Below, in pieces: positions 1-7,420 of a DNA stretch of 10,681 nucleotides (the first letter of the stretch is position 1; the number at the start of each line of letters is the position of its first letter). The stretch spans positions 1 to 10,681 of the forward strand of contig JASIDM010000163.1 of NCBI GenBank assembly GCA_030044695.1, written 5' to 3'. The notes under the pieces are model-generated. The model worked only from the letters and a program-made list of their open reading frames with translations. It was not told where the DNA came from and made no database searches. The position numbers and the translations under genes are program-made. This stretch comes from Thermoplasmata archaeon (GTDB lineage Archaea; Thermoplasmatota; Thermoplasmata; Lutacidiplasmatales; UBA184).

Positions 1-1
1 G

Positions 2-433
2 TATGAGGGCGCGGCGATGGCCGGCGGCGTGGCCGCGGCCAGCGGCGCCGGCTCGGGACCCGAGCCGCTGTGGCAGGAGGGAGCCCCGGACACCGCCTCC
101 CCCTCGGCCACCCCGGCGACCTCCGGGGAGTACCTGGAAGGTCCGGAGACCGTCGCGCCCCCGCCTCCTCCCCCCCCACCCCCGCCGACCGTGGTCCCGG
201 CGGTGACGCCGGCCCCGGCGCCTGCCGTGGTGCCCGCCCCGACGCCGGTACCGACCCCCGCGGTGGCGGCCGCTCCCCCGCCTCCCCCGGCGCCGGCCGC
301 CGAGGAGGCCGAGCCCGACATCGACACGCTCATGGCCGAGCTCGAGAAGATCAGCGGCGACATCCTCAAGCAGAAGCCGAAGAAGAGGAACGGATCCCCG
401 CCGACGGGGACGTCAGGCGGGGGCTCGTCCTAG
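2..433 (+). CDS. C-terminal part of an unidentified protein with a proline/alanine-rich linker (5' end outside window)
   Basis: I do not recognise this protein. The frame is open to the window edge; the first ATG inside the window is at 17, but the reading frame continues upstream of it (codons for Tyr-Glu-Gly-Ala-Ala), so this is probably the end of a longer protein. The visible part has three sections: a Gly/Ala/Ser-rich stretch, a long low-complexity linker (about 163-300) with a ten-proline run followed by alternating Ala-Pro, Val-Pro and Thr-Pro units, and an acidic-to-basic amphipathic segment (PDIDTLMAELEKISGDILKQ, about 316-375) likely to be a helix, then a Lys-rich and Gly/Ser-rich tail ending in TAG. 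No signal peptide or membrane segment is visible. A linker followed by a short helix suggests a tethered interaction motif, but this is inference. It is co-directional with the next two genes (19 bp to the next ATG). Confidence 0.6.
   Translation, partial: YEGAAMAGGVAAASGAGSGPEPLWQEGAPDTASPSATPATSGEYLEGPETVAPPPPPPPPPPTVVPAVTPAPAPAVVPAPTPVPTPAVAAAPPPPPAPAAEEAEPDIDTLMAELEKISGDILKQKPKKRNGSPPTGTSGGGSS
163..300 (+). repeat. Low-complexity proline/alanine-coding tract
   Basis: This is a C-rich tract encoding a run of ten prolines and then degenerate Pro-Ala/Pro-Thr/Pro-Val units, inside the first gene. It is a compositional repeat at protein level and not an exact DNA tandem repeat. The C-runs near 170-185 are the places in the window most prone to indel errors in reads, so the frame upstream of them is less certain than the frame downstream. 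Confidence 0.6.
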
Positions 434-452
434 ACCCCGCGTGCGAGGAACG

Positions 453-728
453 ATGGACGGCAGGCCCACCGAGGGCCCCCGGCGGAGCAGCGCGGACGAC
501 CCTCTCGCCGTGCTGGACCGGCTGCGCGAGGCGATCCGCCGGTCGCCCGTCCGGCCCCGGCAGGTCGAGGTCGACGTGGCCCTCTCGGTCGCGCTGGGTC
601 GCGAGCGCGGCTCGGTGTCGTGCGGGGGCTGCCAGGAGCCGTTGGCCGTGGACGGGATCCCGGCCGTGACGAACGTCCACCTGCGGCAGCCGTTCCGCCT
701 GATCCTCGACGCGCCGCCCGCCGCCTAG
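453..728 (+). CDS. Small CxxC protein of unknown function (91 aa)
   Basis: I do not recognise the family. The protein starts at ATG 453, preceded closely by a purine-rich GAGGAA (445-450); an in-frame GTG at 441 would add four residues. The first 15 residues are polar and probably disordered. A predicted helix follows (DDPLAVLDRLREAIRRS, residues 15-31), then a strand-rich half holding a single CGGC motif (Cys57 and Cys60), ending with a hydrophobic strand (PFRLILD). One CxxC pair could be half of a zinc site completed by a dimer partner, or a redox pair; the sequence does not decide. It lies 19 bp after the upstream gene and 22 bp before the DedA-family gene, so the three may form one transcription unit. 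The steady codon use and the tight packing support a real gene over a chance frame. Confidence 0.6.
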   Translation: MDGRPTEGPRRSSADDPLAVLDRLREAIRRSPVRPRQVEVDVALSVALGRERGSVSCGGCQEPLAVDGIPAVTNVHLRQPFRLILDAPPAA

Positions 729-750
729 TCGACGAAGGGCGCGGGACCGG

Positions 751-1410
751 ATGTCGTTCTCGCTCGTCGGGAGCGTCGTCGCGCTGGTCGTCTACGTCCT
801 GGGAACGATCGGCCTCCCCGGCCTCTTCGCCTTGGCCGTGGTGGAGAGCTTCGGCTTGCCCCCGCTCCCGAGCGAGGTGATCCTGCCGTTCGCCGGCTAC
901 CTCGTGGCCGAGGGGACGTTCTCGTTCACCGGGGCTCTGCTCGCCGCGGTCCTCGGCGGCCTGGTCGGGGCGTACGCGGCGTACGCCGTGGGACGGTGGT
1001 GGCGTCACCACCTCGAACGCCTGCGGTTCGGCCCGCTCAAGATCGAGCCGAAGCACCTCGAGGCGATGGACCGGTTCTTCGCTCGGCGCGGGGAGGCGAC
1101 CGTCGCCGTGGCCCGGCTGATGCCGGTCGTTCGGAGCTACATCAGCTACCCGGCCGGGACCTCCCAGATGGCCCCGGGGCGCTTCGGTGCGTACACGACC
1201 GTCGGGCTCGTGCCGTTCGCGGTGGCGTTCCTGTACCTCGGCATCCTGCTCCGCGCCCACTGGGGGGTCGTGGAGTCGCTGTTCGCCCTGTTCGATGACA
1301 TCATCCTCGCCGTCGTCGCGATCGCCGCGGTGTACGCCTATCTCGTGTTCACCGAGCGCGTCGCCCCCGGCTGGCCCCCCCGACGGATCGACCGATCGCG
1401 GCGGGGCTAG
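751..1410 (+). CDS. DedA/VTT-family membrane protein
   Basis: This 219-residue integral membrane protein belongs to the DedA (SNARE-associated, VTT) family, whose members are linked to lipid flipping and membrane homeostasis; the substrate here is unknown. Family marks are clear: an N-terminal hydrophobic helix leading into E32-S-F-G-L-P-P-L-P-S-E42 (the re-entrant loop with the conserved glutamates), followed by VILPFAGYL; then FFARRGEATVAVARLMPVVR with R122, P125 and R128, and PAG (134-136) and M140, the second signature. Further hydrophobic segments lie at about 59-81, 149-166 and 173-196. The C-terminus is short, basic and proline-containing. The length is normal for the family. ATG 751 starts just ahead of the first hydrophobic segment. 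It ends 35 bp from the convergent dihydroorotase gene. Family assignment is secure and physiological role is not. Confidence 0.9.
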   Translation: MSFSLVGSVVALVVYVLGTIGLPGLFALAVVESFGLPPLPSEVILPFAGYLVAEGTFSFTGALLAAVLGGLVGAYAAYAVGRWWRHHLERLRFGPLKIEPKHLEAMDRFFARRGEATVAVARLMPVVRSYISYPAGTSQMAPGRFGAYTTVGLVPFAVAFLYLGILLRAHWGVVESLFALFDDIILAVVAIAAVYAYLVFTERVAPGWPPRRIDRSRRG

Positions 1411-1445
1411 GCCGCGCGCGGCGAGACGCTCGGTCCGCCAGCCGA

Positions 1446-2804
1446 TCAGCCGACCGGGGGCGCCCCTCGCACCGCGCCCGGCGCGTACTCCGGTCGGACG
1501 ACCTGGCCGTCGAGCCGCCCGACGTACTCTCCGTCGTCGACGATCCTGACCCCGTCCCGCCAGTGCTCCACGGGAAAGACCGCCTCCCGTCCCTCGAACG
1601 GCGTCCAGCCGCAGGCGGAATGGAGCCGATCCCCCCGGAGCCGCTGACGACGGCGGAAGTCGACGACCAGCAGGTTCGCGCGGTGCCCCGGGCTCAGCCT
1701 CCCCTGCGGCTGGCCGAGGTGGCGCGCGGGCCGGTCGCAGGCGGTCGCGGTCAGGACCGGCAACGGGAGCTCGGCGGCGGCGACCCGGGCGAGCAGGAGC
1801 GGCAGCAGGGTCTCCACCCCCGGGACGCCGCTGGGCGCGGCCTCGAACGGGAGCTCCTTCGTGGCGACGGGGTGGGGCGCATGGTCGCTCGCCACCATCG
1901 GCGCCCTGCCGGCCCGGTACTCCTCCCAGAGGGCGGCCCGCTCGGCCTCGGAGCGCAGCGGCGGGTTGACCTTGGCTCGGGGGTCCCGCCCGGACTCCGT
2001 GGAGAGCAGGAGGTGATGCGGGCTCACCTCGAAGGAGACCTGCCGGTCGCGGATCGTCCGGCCGATCGCCGCGGTCGTCACATGGGCGACGTGCAGGCGC
2101 AGCGCCGCCGGGGCCGCGAGGGCGCGCATCACCGCGGCGGCCTCGGAGGCCGCGGGGCGAGCCGCGTCCCAACCGACCAGGTCGGTCGGGGCGGCCCCCG
2201 CCCGGAACGCGAGCGGCTCCTCGGCGTGGACCGAGACCGGCAGATCGACGCGCGCGAGCGCCTCGAGCAAGGCGGGGAGCTCGCCCGCGCTCGGGACCCG
2301 GTCGATCCCGGTTGTGGGGCTCAGGTACAGCTTGAAGCCCCCGGCCCGTCGGCCCAGGGCCGCGACCTGGCCCGGGCTCGACGGATGGGCGTACAGCAGG
2401 ACATCGACGGCCGACCGGCCACGGACCCGGTCCGCCTTCTCGTCTAGACGGTCGGTGGTCGAAGTGGTCGGCTCGGTGTTCGGCATCTCGCCGACCAGGG
2501 AGACGCCTCCGATCGCCGCGCCGACGCTCCCCGTCGGGATCGTCTCCGCCTCCGGCGAGCCTCCCGGTTCGCGGAAATGAACGTGGAGGTCCGTCGCCGC
2601 GGGGATCAGGATCCGCTCGCCGACGTCATGGCGCCGGGCGCCGGCGACCGACTTGCCGATCGCGGCGAGGCGTCCGTCCGCGTCGACACCGATCTCCACG
2701 GGCTGGAGCCGTCCTCGCACGAACGCCCGTCCGGCGAGGACCAGCTCCGCCTCCGCCGACCGACGCGCCGGGGCCCGGGAACGGGCGCGGGCGGGAGGGG
2801 CCAT
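1446..2804 (-). CDS. pyrC: Dihydroorotase, class I type
   Basis: This amidohydrolase interconverts carbamoyl-aspartate and dihydroorotate in de novo pyrimidine synthesis. The 452-residue protein carries all metal ligands of the family: H74 and H76 (DLHVHFREPG), the carboxylated lysine K158 (GGFKLYLSPTTG), H193 (SVHAEE), H241 (LHVAHVTT) and D307 (VASDHAPH). The supporting motifs MPNT (107-110), EVSPHHLLLS and KVNPPLRSE are also present, which separates it from hydantoinases and allantoinases. The first 18 residues are an Arg/Ala/Pro-rich extension before the usual beta-rich start. ATG at 2804 is chosen because it precedes the domain closely; the frame stays open far upstream only as a shadow of purM. 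An AGGAGG (minus strand, 2821-2826) lies 16 nt upstream, too far for a normal ribosome site, while a TTAA patch about 25 nt upstream fits a leaderless start. It is divergent from purM. Confidence 0.93.
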   Translation of the reverse strand: MAPPARARSRAPARRSAEAELVLAGRAFVRGRLQPVEIGVDADGRLAAIGKSVAGARRHDVGERILIPAATDLHVHFREPGGSPEAETIPTGSVGAAIGGVSLVGEMPNTEPTTSTTDRLDEKADRVRGRSAVDVLLYAHPSSPGQVAALGRRAGGFKLYLSPTTGIDRVPSAGELPALLEALARVDLPVSVHAEEPLAFRAGAAPTDLVGWDAARPAASEAAAVMRALAAPAALRLHVAHVTTAAIGRTIRDRQVSFEVSPHHLLLSTESGRDPRAKVNPPLRSEAERAALWEEYRAGRAPMVASDHAPHPVATKELPFEAAPSGVPGVETLLPLLLARVAAAELPLPVLTATACDRPARHLGQPQGRLSPGHRANLLVVDFRRRQRLRGDRLHSACGWTPFEGREAVFPVEHWRDGVRIVDDGEYVGRLDGQVVRPEYAPGAVRGAPPVG

Positions 2805-2823
2805 CGCCCCGCCGACGCGGCCT

Positions 2824-2834
2824 CCTGTTAAGAG
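2824..2834 (-). promoter_or_regulatory. Possible TATA-like element for pyrC
   Basis: On the minus strand this reads CTCTTAACAGG, one of only two AT-rich patches in an 81-bp GC-rich spacer. Its centre is about 25 nt upstream of the pyrC ATG at 2804, the spacing expected of an archaeal TATA box when transcription starts at the start codon. The match to a TATA consensus is weak, so this is inferred mainly from position. Confidence 0.3.
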
Positions 2835-2847
2835 CGAGCGGGGCGGC

Positions 2848-2867
2848 CGGGCAAGGGGTTTTGCCCG
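2848..2867. promoter_or_regulatory. Inverted repeat in the pyrC-purM divergent spacer, candidate operator
   Basis: Two perfect 7-bp arms, CGGGCAA (2848-2854) and TTGCCCG (2861-2867), flank a 6-bp centre GGGGTT. The element sits 19 bp upstream of the purM GTG at 2886, and its T-run (2859-2862) is centred about 25 nt before that start, where a TATA box would lie. A protein bound here would cover the purM promoter and sit near the pyrC one. The repeat is seen directly; the operator role is inference. Confidence 0.35.
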
Positions 2868-2885
2868 CGGTCGGCTCGCGCCCCT

Positions 2886-3989
2886 GTGGCACGCCGACCC
2901 CGGCGCTGGATCCCAAGGACCTACGCCGCGAGCGGGGTCGACGTCACCGCCCGATCCGGCGCCCTGCGCGAGATGCTGCGCGCGGCGCGGTATCGGGCGC
3001 CGCCGTCGCACGGGCGGGCGCTCGCGGCCCCCGGCCACTACGCGGGGCTGGTGCGGATCGGCCGGATGACGGCCGCGCTGACGACCGACACCGTCGGGAC
3101 CAAGGTCCTCCTCGCCGAGCAGCTCGACCGATGGGAGGAGGTCGGCGAGGACCTGGTCGCGATCAACGTCAACGATCTGGCCGCCGTCGGGGCCCGCCCG
3201 GCGGCGATCGTCGACACGATCCTCTGCGGATCGGCGGAGCGCTCGGTGTTCCGGAGGATCGGCCGGGGGGTGCATCGCGGTCTCGTGGCGGCGCGCTGCT
3301 CGCTGGTCGGCGGGGAGACCGCGCTCGTCGGGGAGATCGTCCGCGGCATCGACCTCGGCGCTACGGCGTTCGGGTTCTTCCCGGACGGGCGGCGACCGAT
3401 CCTCGGGGATCGGATCCGTGCGGGCGATCGCGTACTGGGGCTCCCGGCGTCCGGGCTCCACGCCAACGGCTTCACCCTGGTGCGACACCTCCTCCGAGGA
3501 CGGTCCGTGCCGCTCGGTCGGCCCCGACCGGGAGGTTCGGTACCGCTCGGCGAGGAGCTGCTGACGCCGACGCGCACCTACAGCGGCCCGGTCGACGCCA
3601 TCGCGGACCTGCCGGGTGTGGTCGGTCTCGCCCACCTCTCGGGGGGCGGCGTGCGCAATCTCAGCCGCCTCACCTCGAGCGGCCGGTTCGTCCTGGACGG
3701 ATGGCCCGAGCCTCCGCCGCTGTTCGCCTGGCTCCAGGGGCTGGGCGGGCTCACCGCGCGGGAGATGTTCCAGACGTTCAACATGGGGGTCGGCTTCGCG
3801 GTCGTCGTCCGCCCTCGGTCCGAGTCGCTAGTCCGGCGTCGCCTCGCCCGGGCGCGCGCCGGCGAGGTTCTCGCGCTCGGTTCCGTCACCCGGGGCACCG
3901 GCGTCGAGGTGTCGGCGCACGGGGTGCGTTACGAGGGCTACGTTGACGCCCGCCCGGATCCCCCGAGAACGCGTTCCCCGGGCCCGTAG
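2886..3989 (+). CDS. purM: Phosphoribosylformylglycinamidine cyclo-ligase (AIR synthetase)
   Basis: This enzyme performs the ATP-dependent ring closure of FGAM to aminoimidazole ribotide in de novo purine synthesis; it acts in the cytoplasm, normally as a dimer. Recognisable PurM segments in order: YAASGVDVTARSGA (13-26, usual YxxAGVD start), TTDTVGTKVLLAEQ (66-79), GEDLVAINVNDLAAVGARP, the glycine-rich LVGGETA, GLPASGLHANGFTLVR, LLTPTRTYSGPV, AHLSGGGVRNLSRL and EMFQTFNMGVGF. Together these exclude the related ThiL, SelD and HypE folds. The usual TDGVGTK reads TDTVGTK here, a mild change. At 367 residues it is slightly longer than typical, with a 12-residue basic N-terminal extension and a disordered Pro/Arg-rich tail. 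GTG 2886 is the only reasonable start before the domain. It is divergent from pyrC and followed 21 bp later by a transporter gene. Confidence 0.93.
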   Translation: MARRPRRWIPRTYAASGVDVTARSGALREMLRAARYRAPPSHGRALAAPGHYAGLVRIGRMTAALTTDTVGTKVLLAEQLDRWEEVGEDLVAINVNDLAAVGARPAAIVDTILCGSAERSVFRRIGRGVHRGLVAARCSLVGGETALVGEIVRGIDLGATAFGFFPDGRRPILGDRIRAGDRVLGLPASGLHANGFTLVRHLLRGRSVPLGRPRPGGSVPLGEELLTPTRTYSGPVDAIADLPGVVGLAHLSGGGVRNLSRLTSSGRFVLDGWPEPPPLFAWLQGLGGLTAREMFQTFNMGVGFAVVVRPRSESLVRRRLARARAGEVLALGSVTRGTGVEVSAHGVRYEGYVDARPDPPRTRSPGP

Positions 3990-4010
3990 GATCTCGACCG
4001 AGCGCGCTCC

Positions 4011-4955
4011 GTGCGGTCCGGCGTGCGAGCTCGGGTCATCGCCGCCACGCTAGCGCTCAGCGCGGCGTTCCTGTGGGCGACGTACTACCTGTTCGTGCTC
4101 GCGACGAGGCACGCCACCCACCCGTCGGCGATCCTGTTCTACCCGTTCCTGGGGGGAGGCGTGGCCTACCTCGGGTGGGCGAGCGCGCACGGCGAGGGGC
4201 GAGCGCTGCTCGGGACGTTCTCGCGGCCGCAGGCCTACCTGCGCCTCGGCCTGCTGTTCGGCTCGCAGGGGTCGATCCTCGCGGCGACGTTCCTGACCGG
4301 CGCCGTCGACGCCTCCCTCCTCTCCCTGATCGGCGACGTCGTCGCGACGCCCCTGGTCGTGGCCCTGATCGTTCGCGTCCACCGGCCCGAGCTCGCGCGC
4401 CCGGCGTTCCTGGTCGGTCTCGTGCTCTGCGCCGGCGGCGGGGCCCTGGCGATCGTCGGGGGCGGCGGCATCGCGGCGGTCCGCGGGATCTCGTGGCTCG
4501 TGGTCGCGGCCGTCCCGCTCACCGTCGCGTTCTACTTTCCGCTCTCCGCCCGAGCCGTCACGGAGGCGCCGATGACGGCCGTCGTCGGGGGCTCCATGGT
4601 CGGCGCAGCGATCGCCTCGGCGCTCGTCGCGCCGCTGGTCCCCGGTGGCCTGGGGGCCCTCGCCGGGATCGGGCCCACCGCCCTGGCCCTGCTCCTCGTG
4701 AACGGGCTGGGGAGCTTCTTCCTCGCCCCCCTGCTCTACTTCCGGGCCCTCGCCCGTGCCGGGCTCGCGTTCCCCCCGATGCTGATGACGGGGATCCCGA
4801 TCTTCACGCTCCTCCTCACGGCCGCCGTGCTCGGGATCGCGCCGCCTCTCCTCGGGCTGCTCGGTGTGCCGGTCGCCGCCGTGGGCGGGGTGATCGCGCT
4901 GGCGGCCGGGCGGGACGGCGGAGCCCCCGAGCCGACCCTCACTGCCAGTCCGTGA
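4011..4955 (+). CDS. EamA/DMT-superfamily transporter, ten predicted membrane helices
   Basis: This is a 314-residue polytopic membrane protein whose hydrophobic segments, short basic loops and two-halves layout (about five helices each) fit the drug/metabolite transporter superfamily with two EamA repeats. The first repeat opens with VIAATLALSAAFLWATYYLFVL-like sequence (a typical small-residue plus FLWA start, residues 9-28); the second begins near GISWLVVAAVPLTVAFYFPL (160-179). Both end in Gly/Ala/Val-rich helices. The substrate cannot be read from sequence. The start is uncertain: GTG 4011 gives the full frame, GTG 4023 lies four codons inside, and neither has a clear ribosome site. The 21-bp gap from purM suggests co-transcription. 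Its last 17 bp (4939-4955) overlap the end of the DNA polymerase gene on the other strand. Confidence 0.82.
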   Translation: MRSGVRARVIAATLALSAAFLWATYYLFVLATRHATHPSAILFYPFLGGGVAYLGWASAHGEGRALLGTFSRPQAYLRLGLLFGSQGSILAATFLTGAVDASLLSLIGDVVATPLVVALIVRVHRPELARPAFLVGLVLCAGGGALAIVGGGGIAAVRGISWLVVAAVPLTVAFYFPLSARAVTEAPMTAVVGGSMVGAAIASALVAPLVPGGLGALAGIGPTALALLLVNGLGSFFLAPLLYFRALARAGLAFPPMLMTGIPIFTLLLTAAVLGIAPPLLGLLGVPVAAVGGVIALAAGRDGGAPEPTLTASP

Positions 4956-7398
4956 GGCTCCGATTGGCCGTGCGGCGCCGGGCCGGGTTGCCGAGGCCGG
5001 CGACGGACGAGTCGAGCGTCGTCGGCGGCCCGTCGGCGGGGGCCGCCGCGGGTTCCTCCCCCCCCAGGCGCTGCTGGTGGCTGCCCCGGACCAGCGACGC
5101 CGCGTCCCAGCCGAAGACCTCCGTGACCCGGGCGAGCGTCTGGGCGACCCGTTCGGCGTAGTACTCCCAGTCCGGCTCCTTGCCGAACGGCCGCCCCTCG
5201 ATCCACGGCTCGATCTCCTGCGGGCTGCGGCGCGAATCCGTGACGACCCAGGCGACCCGCATGCCGGGGACGACGTCGTATCCCTCGGACTTCAGCTGGC
5301 GGTAGACGCGCAGGAACGGCAGGGCATCTCGCGTCGTCGCGTTGTACTCCGACTCGCCCCGGACGGCCCGGGCGATGACGAGCCGCTCGACCGGGACGTC
5401 GTGGTTCCGCACGGCCAGCACGAGCTCCCGCGAGCGGCGGACCGCCGCCTCGGTCTCGCCCTTGAGGACGAGATCGAAGACCTCGAGGAGCGCCTCGGAC
5501 TGGTAGTCGAAGGCGTCGCTGCGGCGCGTCTCGTAGCCCCGGACGATCCGCTCCTCCCGGGGCCAGACGGCGCGTCCGACGTAGCGCTTCTTCGCCCCGT
5601 GGGAGAAGAACGTCTCGTACACCGACTGGAACTCGAAGGTCGCCCCGGCGGCCGTGAACCGGCGCGCCAGCCCCTCGCCGAACTCTCGGGCCCCTTCCAG
5701 CGTCGGGACCGGCGAGCGGACGAACACCGAGTCCGTGTCCGAGTAGATCACGTCGAACCCTCCGCGCTCGAGCTCGCGGATGATCGTCGTGATCGCCTCG
5801 CGGGCGAACGCCGTGATCGACGCGCCGATCTCCTTGTTCGTGAACCGGTAGAAGCTGGAGGCGAGGACCCCGTAGAACGAGTTCATGAGCACCTTGACGG
5901 CGTTCTGCAGGCCGTCGTAGTACTCCGCGAGCTCCCGGCTCGTCGCGGTGCGGCCCGCCGCGCGGAACCGCTCACGGTCCGCGAGCAGCTCCGTGAGGAT
6001 CTCCGGAATGATGCCGCGGCGGACCTCCGGGGCGAGGAACCGGGCCCCGCCGGGGGCGATCGTGGTGCCGTCCGGGGATAGGGTGGTGAAGCAGAGGTTC
6101 CGGGCGACGATGATCGACGGGTACATCGCCTTGAAGTCGAGGACGACCACCCACGGGTACAGGCCGGGGCGGATGCTGTGGACATACCCGCCCTCGATCG
6201 CGCTCTCCGCCGAGCGCGGATGGTTCGGCGGGACCCCGATGCCGCGCCGGTCGGCCCGGGGGATGAGGATCGCGTCGATGAACTGGCTCGTGCGGCCGTT
6301 GAGCCCCTCCTCGAGCGGCATGCGCGCGACGGTCGCCAGGTCGGCCGCCTTCTCCAGGGCCCGCAGCCGCACCAGGATCCGCAGGGCGAGGTCGGCGTCG
6401 TGCTCGCAGTACTCCATGACCCGAGCCGGGTCGCGCCGCCACTCCTCCGTGATGTTCCGTCGGTCCACGTCGAGCTTGGAGTCGCCGAGCAGCGTCCGGG
6501 CGACGTACTGCAGGCTCTCCTGCTTCGGGCGGAGCTCGCGCCGCGCGCTCCACCAAGCGTCGGCGATGATCCGGCCCGTCACCTTCCACAGGCGCTCGCC
6601 GAGCTCGTCGGCCTCCGACCGCTCCCGGCCGAGCACGAGGGGCCCGAGCCCGAGCGCCTTCGCCCGCTCGGCGAGCAGCGGCAGGTCGTAGCCGCCGATG
6701 TTGTAGCCGGTGATCACGTCCGGATCGTCGTCGACGACGAGCCGCAGGAACTCCTCGAGGATCGTCCGCTCCTCCGGGGCACTCAGGCGGAACGTCCGGC
6801 GGGGTCGATCGCCCCCCTCCGCCACGCCACAGATCGTGTAGATCGTGCGCTCCCGGATCGCGTTCTCGATGTCGAACGACAAAATGCGCAGGGCGGGGCG
6901 GAACGGCTCCGCGACCGCGATGTCGTGTCCGGCCTCCGTGACGACCCGGACGACCCGGGGGACGGTGTAGCGGGCCCGGATCGCCTCGGGCTCGTCCTCC
7001 GCGTCGAAGCGCAGGCAGAGGCCGAGGCCCTTGTCGTACAGGAAGCGGTGGACGAACGGGATGTCGCAAGATAGGACCCTGGCCTCGGGGCCCGCGCCGG
7101 CGTAGCCCTTGCGGTACTCCGGCACGCGCCAGGGGTGGCGGATCGTGACCCGCAGGGCCGGCCGGTCCCGGCCGCCGTAGAAGACCGAGGCGGCCTCCCG
7201 CTGGACGACCTCGGTATCGGCGCCGAGCCGGGCCTGCTCGTCGTCGGTCGGCTCGACCAGGAGGAAGTACGGGCGGAACCCATAGTACCGGGCGACGACG
7301 GCCCCCCCGTCGCGGGACCGGCCGAACAGCTCGAGGACGACCCCGTCGTCCACGGCCTGGTACGACCCGTCGAGCAGGAACAGCTCGAGGGGCTCCAC
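4939..7398 (-). CDS. polB: Archaeal family B DNA polymerase with proofreading and uracil-sensing pocket
   Basis: This replicative-type polymerase has 819 residues. The N-terminal domain keeps residues aligned with the archaeal uracil read-ahead pocket: Y13 (LDGSY), P43 (FRPY), V92 (HPWRVP), I113 and F115 (CDIPF). The 3'-5' exonuclease is complete: D176 and E178 (SFDIE), N233 and D238 (NIGGYD), Y330 and D334 (YCEHD). The polymerase site is complete: motif A D421-F-K-A-M-Y-P-S-I, motif B K502 with NSFYG (506-510), motif C YSDTDS with D554 and D556, and KKRY (603-606). After the thumb comes a disordered Ala/Pro-rich tail and a terminal NRSLTDWQ, perhaps a degenerate clamp-binding motif. GTG 7398 is the start; it lies 22 bp after the uracil-DNA glycosylase stop and 25 nt after a CTATAA box. 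No intein or split is present. The 3' end overlaps the convergent transporter gene. Confidence 0.96.
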   Translation of the reverse strand: MEPLELFLLDGSYQAVDDGVVLELFGRSRDGGAVVARYYGFRPYFLLVEPTDDEQARLGADTEVVQREAASVFYGGRDRPALRVTIRHPWRVPEYRKGYAGAGPEARVLSCDIPFVHRFLYDKGLGLCLRFDAEDEPEAIRARYTVPRVVRVVTEAGHDIAVAEPFRPALRILSFDIENAIRERTIYTICGVAEGGDRPRRTFRLSAPEERTILEEFLRLVVDDDPDVITGYNIGGYDLPLLAERAKALGLGPLVLGRERSEADELGERLWKVTGRIIADAWWSARRELRPKQESLQYVARTLLGDSKLDVDRRNITEEWRRDPARVMEYCEHDADLALRILVRLRALEKAADLATVARMPLEEGLNGRTSQFIDAILIPRADRRGIGVPPNHPRSAESAIEGGYVHSIRPGLYPWVVVLDFKAMYPSIIVARNLCFTTLSPDGTTIAPGGARFLAPEVRRGIIPEILTELLADRERFRAAGRTATSRELAEYYDGLQNAVKVLMNSFYGVLASSFYRFTNKEIGASITAFAREAITTIIRELERGGFDVIYSDTDSVFVRSPVPTLEGAREFGEGLARRFTAAGATFEFQSVYETFFSHGAKKRYVGRAVWPREERIVRGYETRRSDAFDYQSEALLEVFDLVLKGETEAAVRRSRELVLAVRNHDVPVERLVIARAVRGESEYNATTRDALPFLRVYRQLKSEGYDVVPGMRVAWVVTDSRRSPQEIEPWIEGRPFGKEPDWEYYAERVAQTLARVTEVFGWDAASLVRGSHQQRLGGEEPAAAPADGPPTTLDSSVAGLGNPARRRTANRSLTDWQ

Positions 7399-7420
7399 GC
7401 CCGTTCGAGCCGCGAGCGGG

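Noticed and set aside
163..300. The repetitive C-rich tract, considered as a CRISPR array or tandem repeat.
   Set aside because: There are no regular repeat units with unique spacers; it is codon-level low complexity within a gene.
1411..1422. A perfect 12-bp palindrome GCCGCGCGCGGC between the convergent dedA and pyrC genes, considered as a terminator hairpin.
   Set aside because: It has no loop and no following T-run, archaeal terminators are T-rich, and pure G/C palindromes arise easily at this base composition.
430..2172. A 580-codon open frame on the minus strand across the DedA and dihydroorotase genes.
   Set aside because: Its translation is low-complexity Arg/Gly/Pro/Ala sequence, and it runs antisense to dedA and in another frame of pyrC; no motif is present.
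2821..2826. AGGAGG on the minus strand upstream of pyrC, considered as the ribosome binding site.
   Set aside because: It is 16 nt from the ATG with no alternative start codon at the right distance; it may be chance in GC-rich DNA.
2805..3635. The pyrC frame stays open on the minus strand through most of purM, suggesting a much longer fused protein.
   Set aside because: The extra 277 residues are Arg/Pro/Gly-rich, show no domain, and lie antisense to well-conserved purM. In very GC-rich DNA stop codons are rare, so such shadow frames are expected.
5077..7074. Several plus-strand open frames of 250-330 codons opposite polB.
   Set aside because: They are antisense shadows of polB, whose motifs are complete along the whole length.
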